This document shows, piece after piece, positions 8,550-15,359 of a DNA stretch of 64,000 nucleotides (its first letter is position 1; every line of letters starts with the position of its first letter). The DNA is taken from positions 62,001 through 126,000 of the forward strand of contig NZ_MRST01000024.1 in NCBI RefSeq assembly GCF_001902145.1, given 5' to 3'. The position numbers were made by a program, and so were the translations under genes. The DNA comes from Pseudomonas fluorescens (GTDB lineage Bacteria > Pseudomonadota > Gammaproteobacteria > Pseudomonadales > Pseudomonadaceae). Under the pieces are notes generated by a model. The model was not told where the DNA came from, searched no databases, and saw nothing but the letters and a program-made list of their open reading frames with translations.

Positions 8550-9926
8550 TGTGATTGGACTGGAACCGAGACAAACACGGCAACAGGGAAAATCACAACG
8601 CCAGGAATACTGAATAGCTGGCGGGGTGTCGGCCAATTTGCGGCTAACCAAACGCTGCAAAGTGGCACTTCCATGTTGTTGAGCAAAGCGCTCGGGCAAG
8701 GTGGCAGTGCCAGCGATGCGCTTAAAAATGCGTTGTTTAACACTTTGGCGGCTGCCAGTTTCAATTTGTTGGGTAATTACACGAAAAATGTGTTCGCAGA
8801 TGGTTCGGCACCAAAGGTCGCGATTCATGCCATGGTAGGTGGGCTGTTAGCGGAGGCCACTGGTGGAGACTTCAAAACCGGAGCATTGGCAGCAGGTGCA
8901 AGCGAGGCTCTAGTCACTCATCTGGACTCCTTGGTCAAAGGCGACGATGACTTGCTTACGATGAGTTCGCAAATCGTCGGTGTGCTAGCTGCAGCAGCAC
9001 AAGGGGATGTCGATGCGTCCTAGCTTGAGAAGGGCAGTTGGGTCGCTCAGAACGGAACGCAATACAACTATCTAAATCACAATCAACTTGAAAGAGCCGC
9101 CAAGAAAATAGCCGCGTGCACGGATACCTCCTGCATTGAAGACACCACTCGTAAATTTAAGGAGTTAAGTCTTCAGCAGGATATTGAAGCGATAGCGGGC
9201 TGTAAGGCTGATCCTTCGACTTGTGCGGCACGGTCGAAAGAAGTCGCCAATACCATGGCAGACCTGAATCCCATCAAAGATATTGTGGAATATGGCTCGC
9301 CGAAGGCTCGAGAAGCAGTACAGAACCTCATTAACTCAAACTTTGAATTCCAGGAGATGCTAGCAACAGCGACGACTGAGCACACTGTAGGAGCTATGGT
9401 CGATACGCTTAAAGCGAAATGGAACCTTAGTGACGCGCAGGCGCAAGAGATCACTAACGATCTGAAAGTCGCTCTTGCCGTTGGCTTAGGTACAGCTGCT
9501 GGTGCCTTGGCATACAAACGTGCGGTAGCTAGTGCAGGGAAAAATGCTCCGACGAAAAATCATAACCCTACGAGTGCGAAGACAGACTCTGAACCAACGC
9601 AGAGCGAATTGCCGAAAATTTGGGACGTTCCAGACACTACAATTGCCAAGTTTCCAGATACTTGGGCAGTAACGCCCAATAAGAAAGGAGTAGGGTTTAG
9701 ATGGCAAGATCCGAAAAATCAAGGCAATGGCGTACGGATAGACAAGGGCGAACCTGATATCAGCCAACCTACGCAGCAAGTGGATCATGTTATTGTGAGG
9801 TCCAATGGTCGAGTGATAGGTAGGGACGGAAAGCCTGTTAGTGGATCGATTAAGGAACATGCGGAACAAGTCCATATACCTCTGAGCGAATATAAAAAAT
9901 GGAAAAGCTGGAACTCTCCGAACTAA
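8550..9926 (+). pseudogene. orphan DUF637-type pretoxin plus toxin domain, interrupted by one amber codon
   Basis: A single frame runs from the repeat to 9926, broken only by TAG at 9021-9023. It has no secretion or repeat region. The first part (about 8562-9020) parallels the DUF637-type region of cdiA: GGDFKTGALAAGASEAL compares with GGDFKTGALAGAAAEGL. After the stop comes a linker with NYLNH and Cys residues (CTDTSCIED), then a helical spacer, and a C-terminal ~110-residue domain with VGFRWQDPKNQGNGVRID, QQVDHVIV and HIPLSEYKKWKSW. That tail resembles soluble polymorphic-toxin domains, probably a nuclease, but I cannot name the family securely. Without its own start and export domain it could only act after recombination onto cdiA. 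A separate start at 8673 could yield the first half alone. Confidence 0.7.
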
Positions 9927-10285
9927 AATTCCCTAGTATGAGAGAGGAGCTTATCTCATACTTGAGTGGGTTGTCAGACCTTGACTATCAGTACCGGGCT
10001 TGGGTAGAACGGTCATCGCCGGGTTTAGATTATGACGAGTTAAATTACACAGTACATTTTTTATACGATGATACGGGGCTAGCTGAAAACGCTTCCGATT
10101 GGATAGGTTTGGTCCTGAAGGATGAAAAAGAAGCAAGGTCCGTTGCAAATGTAGTAAGTGCACTTGATGTGATTTTTGATAAGTATGGTACAGAACTTTC
10201 TGACAAAGAATATTTAGAGAAAAAAGAGTGGTCGTGGGTGGTTAACGCATCTAAGGACGCTCTAAGTATTCTGCTTTCAAAATAG
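9899..10285 (+). CDS. SCO4402-like immunity protein
   Basis: A 128-residue acidic soluble protein. The ATG at 9899 overlaps the toxin tail by 28 bp; a second ATG at 9938 lies 11 bases after the toxin stop but has no better ribosome site. Features such as MREELISYLSGLSD near the start, then LNYTVHFLYDDTGLAE and YGTELSDKEYL, recall the SCO4402 family, small proteins often found beside polymorphic toxins. Its position after the only near-complete orphan toxin in the array makes it the likely cognate inhibitor of that C-terminal domain. Confidence 0.6.
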   Translation: MEKLELSELKFPSMREELISYLSGLSDLDYQYRAWVERSSPGLDYDELNYTVHFLYDDTGLAENASDWIGLVLKDEKEARSVANVVSALDVIFDKYGTELSDKEYLEKKEWSWVVNASKDALSILLSK

Positions 10286-10322
10286 AAGAGAGTCGGGCGG
10301 GGGAGAGAGAAAAGGAGACGAG

Positions 10323-10385
10323 AAAAGGCGACAGATTTATTTAAATTAGAGTTTGAGGGCGCATTAAATAAATCTCTCTCCTTTT
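10323..10385 (+). repeat. array repeat copy 4
   Basis: The arms AAAAGGCGACAGATTTATTT (10323-) and TTAAATAAATCTCTCTCCTT (10364-) are imperfect inverted repeats. The spacer ATTAGAGTTTGAGGGC is nearly the same as in copies 2 and 6, so the whole ~65-bp unit is conserved, not only the arms. Confidence 0.75.
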
Positions 10386-10446
10386 GTTAATAGATATCCT
10401 TAATGAGCAAAATATCAGAAATATTTCTGTAAGGGCGGCACGGTGA
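10372..10446 (+). pseudogene. possible toxin C-terminal remnant (orphan module 4)
   Basis: An open frame without start codon exits the repeat and encodes about 24 residues ending in NEQNIRNISVRAAR. Its TGA at 10444-10446 overlaps the ATG of the next gene (TGATG). It is shorter and less certain than the tails of modules 1 and 5. Confidence 0.4.
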
Positions 10447-11114
10447 TGACCACATATAAACTCGAATTTCGACATAGACCTAGTGTTTCAGACTCTATCG
10501 AAGAGAGGCATAAAGATTTTTTGACGGCTATAGGAGATTTTGGCGCTCCTTGGAATTTGAAAAACGATGCCCTTGAAGTTTCCCCTATTGGAAGCGAGTT
10601 GGTGACCTCGGTGTCATTGGATAAGCTACTTCCAGTCGGCGTTAAAGGTCGAATTTCATATGCTCTGCGAGATCAGAAGTATCTCCAAGATGATGCGCAG
10701 TTTGACGATGCGCTATTTATTGAATTTACAGATTCCAAAGTCGACTATTCGTATTTGTTGAAGGTTGTTTTTCCAGCTTATATAAAGGCATTTGGCTCCT
10801 ATCGCTCAGCTTTACATGATTGGAATGTTACGAGGAGCGATTGGCCTTTAGTGTTGGAAGCTTGTGACGCTACAAAAAAAGACGTTAATGGTAGGGATGG
10901 CGTTTTTCGTATAAATGCAGCTAATTATTTCGATAAGGAATTGTGTTTTCGCGCTTTTGGAAAAGAGCCTCGTGAACTTGTTGATTTGTTGAATGGTTAT
11001 GTAGAAGAAGTGTGTGAGTTTGAAGGCGGGGTTTTGATTGTAATTAGTTATACTCCGCTTTCTGCCGACGAACTACTCAATGAGGGTGATCGACTAAAGA
11101 GCTTAGTGGTTTGA
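10446..11114 (+). CDS. orphan immunity-like protein, family not recognised
   Basis: A 222-residue soluble protein starting at ATG 10446 (an in-frame GTG lies one codon upstream) after AAGGG. It is acidic and rich in aromatic residues; visible segments include DFLTAIGDFGAPWNL, YLLKVVFPAYIKAFGSYRSA, RINAANYFDKELC and YTPLSADELLNEGDRL. No membrane segment. Its place between two array repeats, after a short tail frame whose stop overlaps its start, and its AT-rich coding all match the other orphan immunity genes. I do not recognise the family. Confidence 0.5.
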   Translation: MTTYKLEFRHRPSVSDSIEERHKDFLTAIGDFGAPWNLKNDALEVSPIGSELVTSVSLDKLLPVGVKGRISYALRDQKYLQDDAQFDDALFIEFTDSKVDYSYLLKVVFPAYIKAFGSYRSALHDWNVTRSDWPLVLEACDATKKDVNGRDGVFRINAANYFDKELCFRAFGKEPRELVDLLNGYVEEVCEFEGGVLIVISYTPLSADELLNEGDRLKSLVV

Positions 11115-11229
11115 TTTTTTGTCTGGTCAAATTGGTTGGTGTATTACAGTTTTGATTGGGCTTGGTTGAGTTGGTGTAAAAGTTCTGTTTTGGTGGCTCT
11201 TTAACAAAATGGTTTCGTATAAGTCGGCC

Positions 11230-11252
11230 GGGCAGTTATGAGTTAACTGCCC
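11230..11252 (-). terminator. hairpin after truncated flanking-gene copy
   Basis: Perfect 9-bp stem GGGCAGTTA/TAACTGCCC with a 5-nt loop. On the minus strand it lies just beyond the stop of the truncated gene copy at 11263-11391, equivalent to the hairpin beyond the intact gene at 12.5 kb. There is no clear T tract. Confidence 0.45.
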
Positions 11253-11262
11253 AGATTCTGCT

Positions 11263-11391
11263 TTAGATCTTCGCGTTTAATTTCCGTCCAATCATATCCA
11301 GCAGATCACACCCGTCCCTCAGCGGGATAGCCAGAAATAGCGCAAGAACATGCAACATAATCGCACAGTTGCTGATCTTCTCCCTAAATGC
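11263..11391 (-). pseudogene. truncated copy of the 3' end of the array-flanking gene
   Basis: On the minus strand a 42-codon frame with stop at 11263-11265 encodes AFREKISNC, then LAIPLRDGCDLLDMIGRKL. This matches the C-terminal half of the intact 90-residue protein at 12568-12840 (LAFREQLSS, LAIPLRDGCDLLDVISRRL). The copy is cut off abruptly at array repeat 5. It indicates that the array grew by duplication with the flanking gene's 3' end. Confidence 0.8.
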
Positions 11392-11395
11392 CAGT

Positions 11396-11419
11396 TATTA
11401 AATAAAACTGTCCCCTTTT
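11396..11419 (+). repeat. array repeat copy 5, right arm only
   Basis: TTATTAAATAAAACTGTCCC followed by CTTTTC is a right arm without a left partner. It abuts the truncated flanking-gene copy on one side and a toxin tail on the other, so it marks a recombination junction. Confidence 0.7.
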
Positions 11420-11462
11420 CATTCGCGATGGTGAGAAGGTCGGAATTAAGGTGGTGGACTAA
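11406..11462 (+). pseudogene. remnant of a toxin C-terminus (orphan module 5)
   Basis: The open frame from the repeat encodes about 18 residues ending FIRDGEKVGIKVVD. Its TAA overlaps the next start (TAATG at 11460-11464). This fits the tail of a toxin, possibly NucA-like given the ComJ-like immunity protein that follows. Confidence 0.5.
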
Positions 11463-11935
11463 TGGCTAGCTTTAGAGAAAGTATATATTTGTCTTATTCG
11501 CAATTTTGCGTGTTTTTGAGTTCGCTTGATCATCCGTATAATGATTGGAGTGATCGTAGTTATGCGCAAGGATTTGCGTGGAGGTTAGGGAGTGTCTCTT
11601 TTAGAGCTTTGATTGACGAAGGGGACCATATAATTAGCCTTTCCATTAACGAACAAGTGCCCGCTATAAGCGCAGACGTGGTTCGGGCCTTTAAAGTTCC
11701 CTTCGCGGTGAGAGATAGAAATATTGAGGTTGGTAGTATTTCGAGTACGGTTCCTCTAGAACTGCCTGAAGGAGATTATTCTCTTCAGGTCGAATTTATA
11801 AGACCCTCCTCAAGTGGAGTGTATTCAATAAATGTCCATTTGAATTCAGGGGGCTGCGATTTTGAGGTGTTGAGAGCAGACGCCGAAATTGACGAACAAG
11901 GTGAGTTTGATATCGATGCGGTGCCTGCGGGATAA
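11462..11935 (+). CDS. ComJ/Nin-like immunity protein
   Basis: A 157-residue acidic protein. The order YSQFCVF, then DRSYAQGFAWRLGSVSFRAL, then PFAVRDRNIEVGSISSTVPL and LPEGDYSLQVEF matches what I know of the ComJ family, named after the Bacillus subtilis inhibitor (Nin) of the DNA-entry nuclease NucA. In polymorphic-toxin loci ComJ-like proteins are thought to neutralise NucA-like nuclease toxins. Only about 18 residues of the partner remain upstream. ATG 11462 is fixed by the TAATG overlap and a GGTGG ribosome site. No signal peptide or membrane segment. Confidence 0.65.
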   Translation: MASFRESIYLSYSQFCVFLSSLDHPYNDWSDRSYAQGFAWRLGSVSFRALIDEGDHIISLSINEQVPAISADVVRAFKVPFAVRDRNIEVGSISSTVPLELPEGDYSLQVEFIRPSSSGVYSINVHLNSGGCDFEVLRADAEIDEQGEFDIDAVPAG

Positions 11936-11955
11936 AAATTCGGAGGAATGGGTAG

Positions 11956-12018
11956 AAAAGGGACAGATTTATTTAAATTAGAGTTGAGAGGCCTATTAAG
12001 TAATTCTGTCCCCTTTTG
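11956..12018 (+). repeat. array repeat copy 6
   Basis: The left arm AAAAGGGACAGATTTATTTA and the right arm ATTCTGTCCCCTTTTG enclose the spacer ATTAGAGTTGAGAGGCC, closely similar to copies 2 and 4. Confidence 0.8.
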
Positions 12019-12046
12019 TTGTATTTAATTACATAGGGGGCGATTT

Positions 12047-12490
12047 GTGTCGGACAAACAAGTATATGAGCTAACGATTGATGATCTTGATAGCTATAGT
12101 GTTTGGTTTTTTCCGATGGACGAAACCGTGGAGGATGAATCAACTGTACGCCCCCTCGCAGAACAGGAAACGTGCTCAGATTTTCTGATTATCGTTCGAA
12201 CTGATTTTCTTGGTGAAAGTGGCGCTGTGTATCGCGGTTATTTATATTGGGACTCCAATACCGCAATTGAATACGTAAAGCCTGTTATATTGTCTGATAA
12301 GGGAGACGCAGTAAGTTTTTGGAGCGGTATAGTCACTCCAGCGTGGGAAAGTTCGGAGCTCGCCGGTTTGATTAGATCCGAGCTGCCTATTTCTTATGCC
12401 TCAGAACCGATTTTTGGTCTTCCTTCCATTTGCGGCACACTGGAGGGGCTTTATTATCTTTCTGATGATCAAGTTTGCTGCGTGAAATGA
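12047..12490 (+). CDS. orphan immunity-like protein, family not recognised
   Basis: A 147-residue strongly acidic protein beginning with GTG after GGGGGCGA. Visible parts include ELTIDDLDSYSVWFFPMDE, FLIIVRTDFLGESGAVYRGY and FGLPSICGTLEGLYYLSD. There is no membrane segment. An overlapping open frame (ending FNYIGGDLCRTNKYMS at 12074) may be a toxin tail, but this is weak. It is the last module of the array, lies between repeats 6 and 7, and has the same AT-rich composition as the others. I do not recognise the family. Confidence 0.5.
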   Translation: MSDKQVYELTIDDLDSYSVWFFPMDETVEDESTVRPLAEQETCSDFLIIVRTDFLGESGAVYRGYLYWDSNTAIEYVKPVILSDKGDAVSFWSGIVTPAWESSELAGLIRSELPISYASEPIFGLPSICGTLEGLYYLSDDQVCCVK

Positions 12491-12491
12491 C

Positions 12492-12516
12492 GAAAAAAGT
12501 GGACCGGTTTATTTGG
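12492..12516 (+). repeat. degenerate array repeat, left arm (copy 7)
   Basis: GAAAAAAGTGGACCGGTTTA resembles the left arm (GAAAAGTGGACAGAGTTATT in copy 3) and marks the right edge of the array, next to the flanking minus-strand gene. Confidence 0.5.
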
Positions 12517-12537
12517 TTGGATTGCTCACGCACAAAG

Positions 12538-12559
12538 CGGGCGACACTAAGGCCGCCCG
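12538..12559 (-). terminator. hairpin downstream of the flanking gene
   Basis: A CGGGCG/CGCCCG stem with a 10-nt loop lies just beyond the stop of the gene at 12568-12840. The U tract is weak, so termination is only possible. Confidence 0.4.
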
Positions 12560-12567
12560 ATTTTAAC

Positions 12568-12840
12568 TCAGGACGGATCGGCATTAAGCCTGCGACTGAT
12601 GACATCCAGCAAATCACACCCATCGCGCAGCGGAATAGCCAGCAAATGGGCGAAGTCTGAAAGCACGATGGCATCGCTGCTGAGTTGTTCGCGGAAGGCC
12701 AGGTTTTCCAGCAGTTGGGTGACGGCCCGAATGCGGTGCACGGCGGCGTCGTGAAGGACGTCGAGAGGTGCCTGGGTGTCGATGATCAGGGCTGGGACGG
12801 TGCAGTCGTGGCCGGTTAGGGGAATGTATCGATTCATCAT
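12568..12840 (-). CDS. small hypothetical protein flanking the immunity array
   Basis: A 90-residue protein (a second ATG follows immediately) with the features of short Pseudomonas DUF3077-like proteins: a helical centre, APLDVLHDAAVHRIRAVTQL, and a C-terminal LAIPLRDGCDLLDVISRRL. No signal or membrane segment. The start overlaps the stop of an upstream minus-strand frame (TAATG). A truncated copy of its 3' end lies within the immunity array at 11.3 kb, so this gene is probably the ancestral downstream neighbour of the CDI locus. The family call is tentative and the function unknown. Confidence 0.6.
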   Translation of the reverse strand: MMNRYIPLTGHDCTVPALIIDTQAPLDVLHDAAVHRIRAVTQLLENLAFREQLSSDAIVLSDFAHLLAIPLRDGCDLLDVISRRLNADPS

Positions 12841-13067
12841 TAAGCTCTCTGGATTATTGAGGGCTCGTTCTTCGGGTCGCCAAACCCGGTCACCTTTTGA
12901 GTGACGGCCGGACTATAAGCCGCACCATCAAGCCCGCGCAAGGCATCAAAATGCCGCTGCTTCGGAGCGTGCCCGCAGCCACTAACGTCTTGCCACCCAT
13001 TGCCGACATACTGCCCACGAACAAACGCACTACGACTACGCAAATCCGAAAGCCTCACCCCAAACAT
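12840..13067 (-). other. leader region or small frame upstream of the 90-residue gene
   Basis: On the minus strand a frame from ATG 13067 (MFGVRLSDLRSRS...) runs to a TAA that overlaps the downstream ATG. It has no good ribosome site, so it may be a structured or translated leader rather than a gene. A CGGGT/ACCCG hairpin precedes the start codon. Confidence 0.25.
12912..12941 (-). promoter_or_regulatory. possible sigma70 promoter for the 90-residue gene
   Basis: On the minus strand TTGCGC (12936-12941) and TATAGT (12912-12917) are separated by 18 bp, placing a start about 65 nt upstream of the ATG at 12840. Confidence 0.35.
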
Positions 13068-13079
13068 TAAAGGACCAAT

Positions 13080-13772
13080 GTGAAAAACCTCCTCCTCATT
13101 CTCTTCTCCACCCTCATCCTCGGCGGTTGCGTCAGCCACCCCCTCACCCCCGAAAACCGCGCGCAGATCAAGACCGTCAAAGTCCTGCCCGTGAAGTGGG
13201 AAAAGAACATGGTGTACTTCGGCCGCGAACAGGCCTGGGGCGCAGCCCTGGGTGCCGGGGTTGGCGCGGGTGTTGGCATGGCCAGCGGGGCGTCCAAGCT
13301 GGGTACTGCGGCGTTGAGTGGCGCCGGGTTTGCCGGCGGCATGAAGCTCGGGCAGTTGGCCGAGATGCCGACGCCGGTGGCTATTCTCACGGTGATGGAG
13401 GCGGAAAAACTCGATGTAGGCGTGTTGCTCAAGCAGGGCTTTGTCGATGAGTTGGGCAAGACTTCGACGCTCAAGGTGGTCGGCGATGATGAGCCCGCCG
13501 ATGCGCAGATTCAGCTGACCGTGTCCGAGTGGGGCTTTCGCCTGACCCAGGGTTTCAGCAGTGTGATTTATCCGACCCTTAACGTGTTAGCTCAGATGGA
13601 TCGGGGCGATGAGATGATCTGGCGCACCTTTGAAGCGGTCACGCCGTTCAATGGTCAGAATGTCTATGGCTACACGCCGCTCACTTACCGCACAGACCCA
13701 GAGGCCTTGCGCCGGGCGTTGACCGGGATTACGCAGATTTCTGCGCAGTATCTGGTGAAGGAGCTCAAGTAG
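13080..13772 (+). CDS. hypothetical lipoprotein with glycine-zipper segment
   Basis: A 230-residue protein starting with GTG after AAAGGA (an ATG two bases earlier is closed by TGA). The N-terminus MKNLLLILFSTLILGGC is a lipoprotein signal with lipobox LGGC, so it should be anchored in the periplasm or outer membrane. Residues about 57-95 are a Gly/Ala-rich helix-like stretch (GAALGAGVGAGVGM, GFAGGMKLGQ) typical of glycine-zipper membrane association. The C-terminal half (IQLTVSEWGFRL, NVLAQMDRGDEMIWRTFEA) resembles the strand pattern of periplasmic lipoproteins of the following CsgG operon, but I do not recognise the family. It is separated from that operon by ~500 bp of REP sequence. Confidence 0.7.
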   Translation: MKNLLLILFSTLILGGCVSHPLTPENRAQIKTVKVLPVKWEKNMVYFGREQAWGAALGAGVGAGVGMASGASKLGTAALSGAGFAGGMKLGQLAEMPTPVAILTVMEAEKLDVGVLLKQGFVDELGKTSTLKVVGDDEPADAQIQLTVSEWGFRLTQGFSSVIYPTLNVLAQMDRGDEMIWRTFEAVTPFNGQNVYGYTPLTYRTDPEALRRALTGITQISAQYLVKELK

Positions 13773-13844
13773 GGCTGTGCGAAGGCTCGCAGTTGTTGGT
13801 GGGCGGGTCTGTCTTAATGCCAGTCAGGGTTAGCGCAGTTCCCC

Positions 13845-14095
13845 TGTGGGAGCGGGCTTGCCCGCGAAGGCGGTGTGTCAGTCGCTGCACCTGTTGCTGC
13901 ACTACCGCTTTCGCAGGCAAGCCAGCTCCCACATTTGATCTTCGTTGCTTTGGGCATTGCGTTCGTTTAATTGATCGGCATTGGGCTTGCCCGCGAAGGC
14001 GGTGTGTCAGTCGCTGCATCTGTTGCTGCACTACCGTTTTCGCAGGCAAGCCAGCTCCCACATTGGATCTTCGTTGCTTTGAGCATTGCGTTCGG
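13845..14095 (+). repeat. two tandem REP doublets
   Basis: Each ~110-bp unit has a GGGCTTGCCCGCGAAGGCGG arm and a CGCAGGCAAGCCAGCTCCCA arm. The second unit is a near-exact copy 129 bp downstream that includes the flanking GATCTTCGTTGCTTTG and GCATTGCGTTCG, so the doublet was duplicated with its surroundings. The remainder of the 13,773-14,286 gap shows nothing else. Confidence 0.8.
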
Positions 14096-14286
14096 CATCA
14101 GGGCACGCCAGCGTCCACATTTGGGCCTGTGTATGGCCGAAACACCTTGAGAACCGCTCTCAACCCCGTAAAATGCCGCAGCCGTTGCGGTACGACGTTC
14201 AGGGATGAACACAGAAGCGCGTGTTTCCCTCCTTGAAAATTGCCGCAGCGCCAAGCTCTGCTGATTTCTCACTTTAGGAGCAACAC

Positions 14287-14967
14287 GTGAAGACACTGTC
14301 CAAAATCCTGCTGTCGGGCCTCACCGCCGCGGCGCTGTTGACCGTGGCCGGTTGTGCCACCGAGAGCAACCGCGCGATGCCGGTGGAGCAAGTCGCCAGC
14401 GCCCACGTGGCCTATTCCGGCGTGCGTGTGCCAATTGCCGTGGGCAAGTTCGATAACCGCTCCAGCTACATGCGCGGCATCTTCTCCGATGGCGTTGACC
14501 GTCTCGGTGGCCAGGCCAAGACCATCCTCATCACCCACTTGCAGCAGACCAACCGCTTCAGCGTGCTGGACCGCGACAACATGGGCGAAATCTCCCAGGA
14601 AGCCAAAATCAAAGGCACCGTGCAGAAGCTCAAGGGCGCTGACTATGTGGTGACTGGCGATGTGACCGAGTTCGGCCGTAAAGAAACCGGCGACCGCCAG
14701 TTGTTCGGCATCCTCGGCCGTGGCAAGACCCAAGTGGCCTACGCCAAAGTCGCGTTGAATATCGTCAACATCAACACCTCCGAAGTGGTGTATTCCACCC
14801 AGGGCGCCGGTGAGTACGCGCTGTCCAACCGTGAAGTGATCGGCTTCGGCGGCACCGCCAGCTACGACTCCACCCTCAATGGCAAGGTGCTGGACCTGGC
14901 CATGCGCGAAGCGATCAACCGCCTGGTCGACGGCATCAACGCCGGCGCCTGGAACCCGCGTAACTGA
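14287..14967 (+). CDS. CsgG/HfaB-family lipoprotein
   Basis: A 226-residue protein with a lipoprotein signal (MKTLSKILLSGLTAAALL, lipobox VAGC). The core matches the CsgG/HfaB family: VPIAVGKFDNRSSYMRG, KTILITHLQQTNRFSVLDRD, YVVTGDVTEFGRKETG and a final AMREAINRLVDGI. CsgG forms outer-membrane export pores for curli, but there are no curli genes here. In Pseudomonas this gene heads a three-gene set with DUF4810 and DUF799 lipoproteins, whose shared role is probably in the envelope. Ribosome site TTAGGAG; the next gene follows after 29 bp. Confidence 0.85.
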   Translation: MKTLSKILLSGLTAAALLTVAGCATESNRAMPVEQVASAHVAYSGVRVPIAVGKFDNRSSYMRGIFSDGVDRLGGQAKTILITHLQQTNRFSVLDRDNMGEISQEAKIKGTVQKLKGADYVVTGDVTEFGRKETGDRQLFGILGRGKTQVAYAKVALNIVNINTSEVVYSTQGAGEYALSNREVIGFGGTASYDSTLNGKVLDLAMREAINRLVDGINAGAWNPRN

Positions 14968-14996
14968 TCAGCCACACCACAAGGAGCAGTACACGG

Positions 14997-15359
14997 ATGA
15001 GCAAGGCAGTGAAGTTGGCGCTGACGCTGGCAGCAATCGCGGCGGTCACCGGGTGCCAGACGGCGCCCCAGCCCCTGTATCAATGGGAGAGCTACCAGCC
15101 GCAGGTTTACGAGTACTTCAAGGGCGAGCCCAAGGAAGCGCAGGTGGAAGCACTGGAGCGCGATCTGCAGAAGATCAACGCCAGTGGCCGCAAGGCGCCG
15201 CCGGGTTACCACGCGCACCTGGGCATGCTGTACATGAACATGGGCAAGGACGACCAGATGGTGCAGGAGTTTCGCACCGAGAAGGCCCTGTTCCCCGAGT
15301 CTGCTGCGTACATGGACTTTCTGTTGAAAAACGCCAAAGCCGGAGTCGCCACTAAATGA
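14997..15359 (+). CDS. DUF4810 lipoprotein
   Basis: A 120-residue lipoprotein: signal MSKAVKLALTLAAIAAVTGC with Cys20 as lipidation site, then YQWESYQPQVYEYFKG near the start, characteristic of DUF4810. The helical remainder (HLGMLYMNMGKDDQMVQEF) resembles a tetratricopeptide-like hairpin. It is the middle gene of the CsgG-DUF4810-DUF799 operon; ribosome site AAGGAG upstream and an ATGA overlap with the next gene indicate coupled translation. Confidence 0.8.
   Translation: MSKAVKLALTLAAIAAVTGCQTAPQPLYQWESYQPQVYEYFKGEPKEAQVEALERDLQKINASGRKAPPGYHAHLGMLYMNMGKDDQMVQEFRTEKALFPESAAYMDFLLKNAKAGVATK

Noticed and set aside
12840-13139. Treating the minus-strand 99-codon frame as a full gene
   Set aside because: Its first 20 codons overlap the lipoprotein start on the other strand and there is no ribosome site; kept only as a possible leader.
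13793-14236. Plus-strand Cys-rich frame
   Set aside because: It is translated REP sequence (repeated CCCTT-type peptides), not a gene.
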